From Azolla pinnata (Eukaryota; Streptophyta; Polypodiopsida; Salviniales; Salviniaceae): a stretch of 49,935 bases of DNA. A program made the translations under genes and the position numbers. The stretch lies in contig JBBBWG010027146.1 of the NCBI GenBank assembly GCA_037176905.1, forward strand, positions 15,163 to 65,097. Reading direction: 5' to 3'. Position 1 is the first letter of the stretch; every line of letters starts with the position of its first letter. Below the pieces are notes generated by a model. The model made no database searches. It was not told the origin of the DNA and was given only the letters and a program-made list of their open reading frames with translations. Below, piece after piece: positions 48,584 through 49,935 of this stretch.

Positions 48584-49935
48584 ATGGGCGCAATATCCGC
48601 TGCTGCGAGATCAACCGCGTTAATGGCTTGGATCGGAGCAATCTCGTTATGTGTTCTTGGCAATGGTGCATTCGCGTTCCCTTACACATTTTCTTACAAT
48701 TATATGCAGCCCAAGGAAGGTACTGTTCCTGATCTTTTCAAATGGCTTGGCATTATTAATTAGTAAGCAAACATTAAACCATTTCATTAATATCTGATCC
48801 CTAATTCTTTGTCGTGATTAATTAGAGAGAATAATTTAGGTGTGTTTGGAGTGCTACCACTACCTTACATCTACTTAATTAGCAACAATGACTTCATTAA
48901 TTAATTATTTCCCAGCTAGTTCTTCAGCTCGATCGTGATTTAGAGAGCATTTGGACATACTTAATTATGTTTCGAGTTTCTACTAGCCAACATCACATTA
49001 GTAAACAACATTTAGCCAGTCGATTATTTCCTTTATAATTCTTCATTGTCATTAAGAGGGCATACTTAATTGTATTTGGAGTACTACCCAACAATCTAAT
49101 TAGTAAGCAACAACCATCTGGATTAAGAAAGAAAATTATTCATCTTAATAAAGAAAGAATCAGGTATATCCTCTAATTATTCATCTTGATTAGGAAAGAA
49201 TTATATTATTCATCTTAATTGAGAGGGAATCGGGCATTTCCCGCTATTAACTACCCAACAATCTAATTAATTAGTAAGCAACAACCATCTTGATTAACAA
49301 AGGGAATTATTCATCTTAATTAAGAAAGAATTAGGTCTATCCCCAAAATGTTCATCTTGATTAAGACAGACCTATTCATCACAATTAAGAGAGAATTAGG
49401 TATTTCCCTCAATTATTCATCTTGATTAAGCAGTTCCCTCAACTATTCATCTTGATTAAGTATTTCCCTCAATTATTCATCTTGATTAAGTATTTCCCTC
49501 AATTATTCATCTTGATTAAGTATTCCCCTCAATTATTCATCTTGATTAAGTATTCCCCTCAATTATTCATCTTGATTAACAAAGAATTAGTAAGCATACT
49601 TAATTGTATTTAGGATAACTACAACCCTACATCGAATTCGTAACATTAATTTCCGACGATCGATCGGGCACTATATTTCTGATCCTCATCATCGTGGTAC
49701 TAACGACGACAGGCGGTAGAACTCAAATTAGCCGGAGTACTAGTTACGATGAGATCGACTTCAACAAGCAGCAGCTGGACGTAGAATCGGCGCCGCCGAC
49801 AAACGGCGCCGCTAATTCGGCACTCGGCTACAATTACATCATTCCACCGCCAGCGCCAGATAGCTTCAACTACTTCGATCCAGCTGCCGGATCGCCTGCT
49901 AATAATTTGCCCCCGAGCGGCATTGTGCTGCAATC
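48584..49935 (+). CDS. Unrecognised probable secreted protein, 5' part only
   Basis: Two exons are inferred: 48584..48719 and 49713 to the window end, in frame (phase 1), with donor GAAG|GTACTG and acceptor CGACGACAG|GC. The first exon encodes MGAISAAARSTALMAWIGAI and then LCVLGNGAFA, a short N-terminus with a hydrophobic stretch that looks like a signal peptide with a possible cleavage after AFA. The second exon encodes a Pro/Asn/Tyr-rich segment (for example GYNYIIPPPAPDSFNYFDP) open to the window edge. No family is recognised. Strong codon openness over the second exon and a clean splice fit support a gene. The intron is repeat-rich. The 49700-49933 minus-strand ORF is a shadow. Confidence 0.6.
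49411..49580. repeat. 30-bp repeat in the first intron of the last gene
   Basis: Units of aattattcatcttgattaag plus tatttccctc start at 49411, 49441, 49471, 49501, 49531 and 49561 (partial), exactly 30 bp apart and nearly identical. From about 49105 to 49410 looser variants (attattcatcttaattaag with aaagaattagg insertions) suggest an older, longer array. The ORF across it (LFILIKYFPQ repeats) is an artefact. Confidence 0.93.

Noticed and set aside
1..49935. CRISPR arrays, bacterial operons, phage or integron-like systems
   Set aside because: Spliced plant genes throughout; the regular repeats are contiguous satellites without unique spacers.

Overview
This window is nuclear DNA of a land plant. 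It holds five spliced plant genes with short GT-AG introns (plus one clear U12-type AT-AC intron), separated by satellite arrays, microsatellites and decayed retrotransposons. Three proteins belong to plant-specific or plant-typical families: a NERD-like PHD/SWIB/Plus-3/GYF/CCCH protein, a NEF1-like membrane protein and a PUB4-class U-box/ARM ligase. The species cannot be fixed from sequence alone. The divergence from angiosperm homologues and the old LINE and satellite content would fit a non-angiosperm plant, but that is inference.

Layout. 1-0.8 kb: decayed LINE reverse-transcriptase tail (+). 1.6-5.4 kb: TRM13-like tRNA 2'-O-methyltransferase (-), nine exons, 620 aa. 5.4-6.4 kb: CA/TG-rich minisatellite right against the TRM13 start, followed by about a dozen exact 29-bp repeats. 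7.4-9.1 kb: second decayed LINE (-). 11.5-12.06 kb: 312-bp tandem duplication. 12.4-22.0 kb: NERD-like gene (+), ten exons, about 2,267 aa. 22.0-25.2 kb: spacer between convergent genes, with a 229-bp tandem duplication. 25.2-30.4 kb: NEF1-like gene (-), four exons, 1,107 aa. 30.96-31.3 kb: 51-bp minisatellite. 32.5-39.9 kb: about 33 copies of a roughly 189-bp satellite, interrupted by two LTR-like insertions. 40.5-41.8 kb: decayed Ty1/copia end (-). 42.1-46.4 kb: PUB4-like U-box E3 ligase (-), 776 aa, with an inferred 5'UTR intron. 46.4-47.4 kb: ~166-bp satellite, six copies. 48.6 kb to the end: 5' part of an unrecognised secreted-protein gene (+), with a repeat-rich first intron.

The genes do not form one pathway. 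They cover tRNA modification, chromatin/small-RNA silencing, spore or pollen wall formation, ubiquitin signalling and a probable secreted protein. The most notable signals are the U12 AT-AC intron and the WG/GW cluster in the NERD-like gene, the four-fold 35-residue repeat inside TRM13, the perfect palindrome in alternating purine-pyrimidine DNA beside TRM13, and the large 189-bp satellite. Gene models were built by hand from splice-site consensus, phase agreement and family motifs. No alignments or database searches were run.
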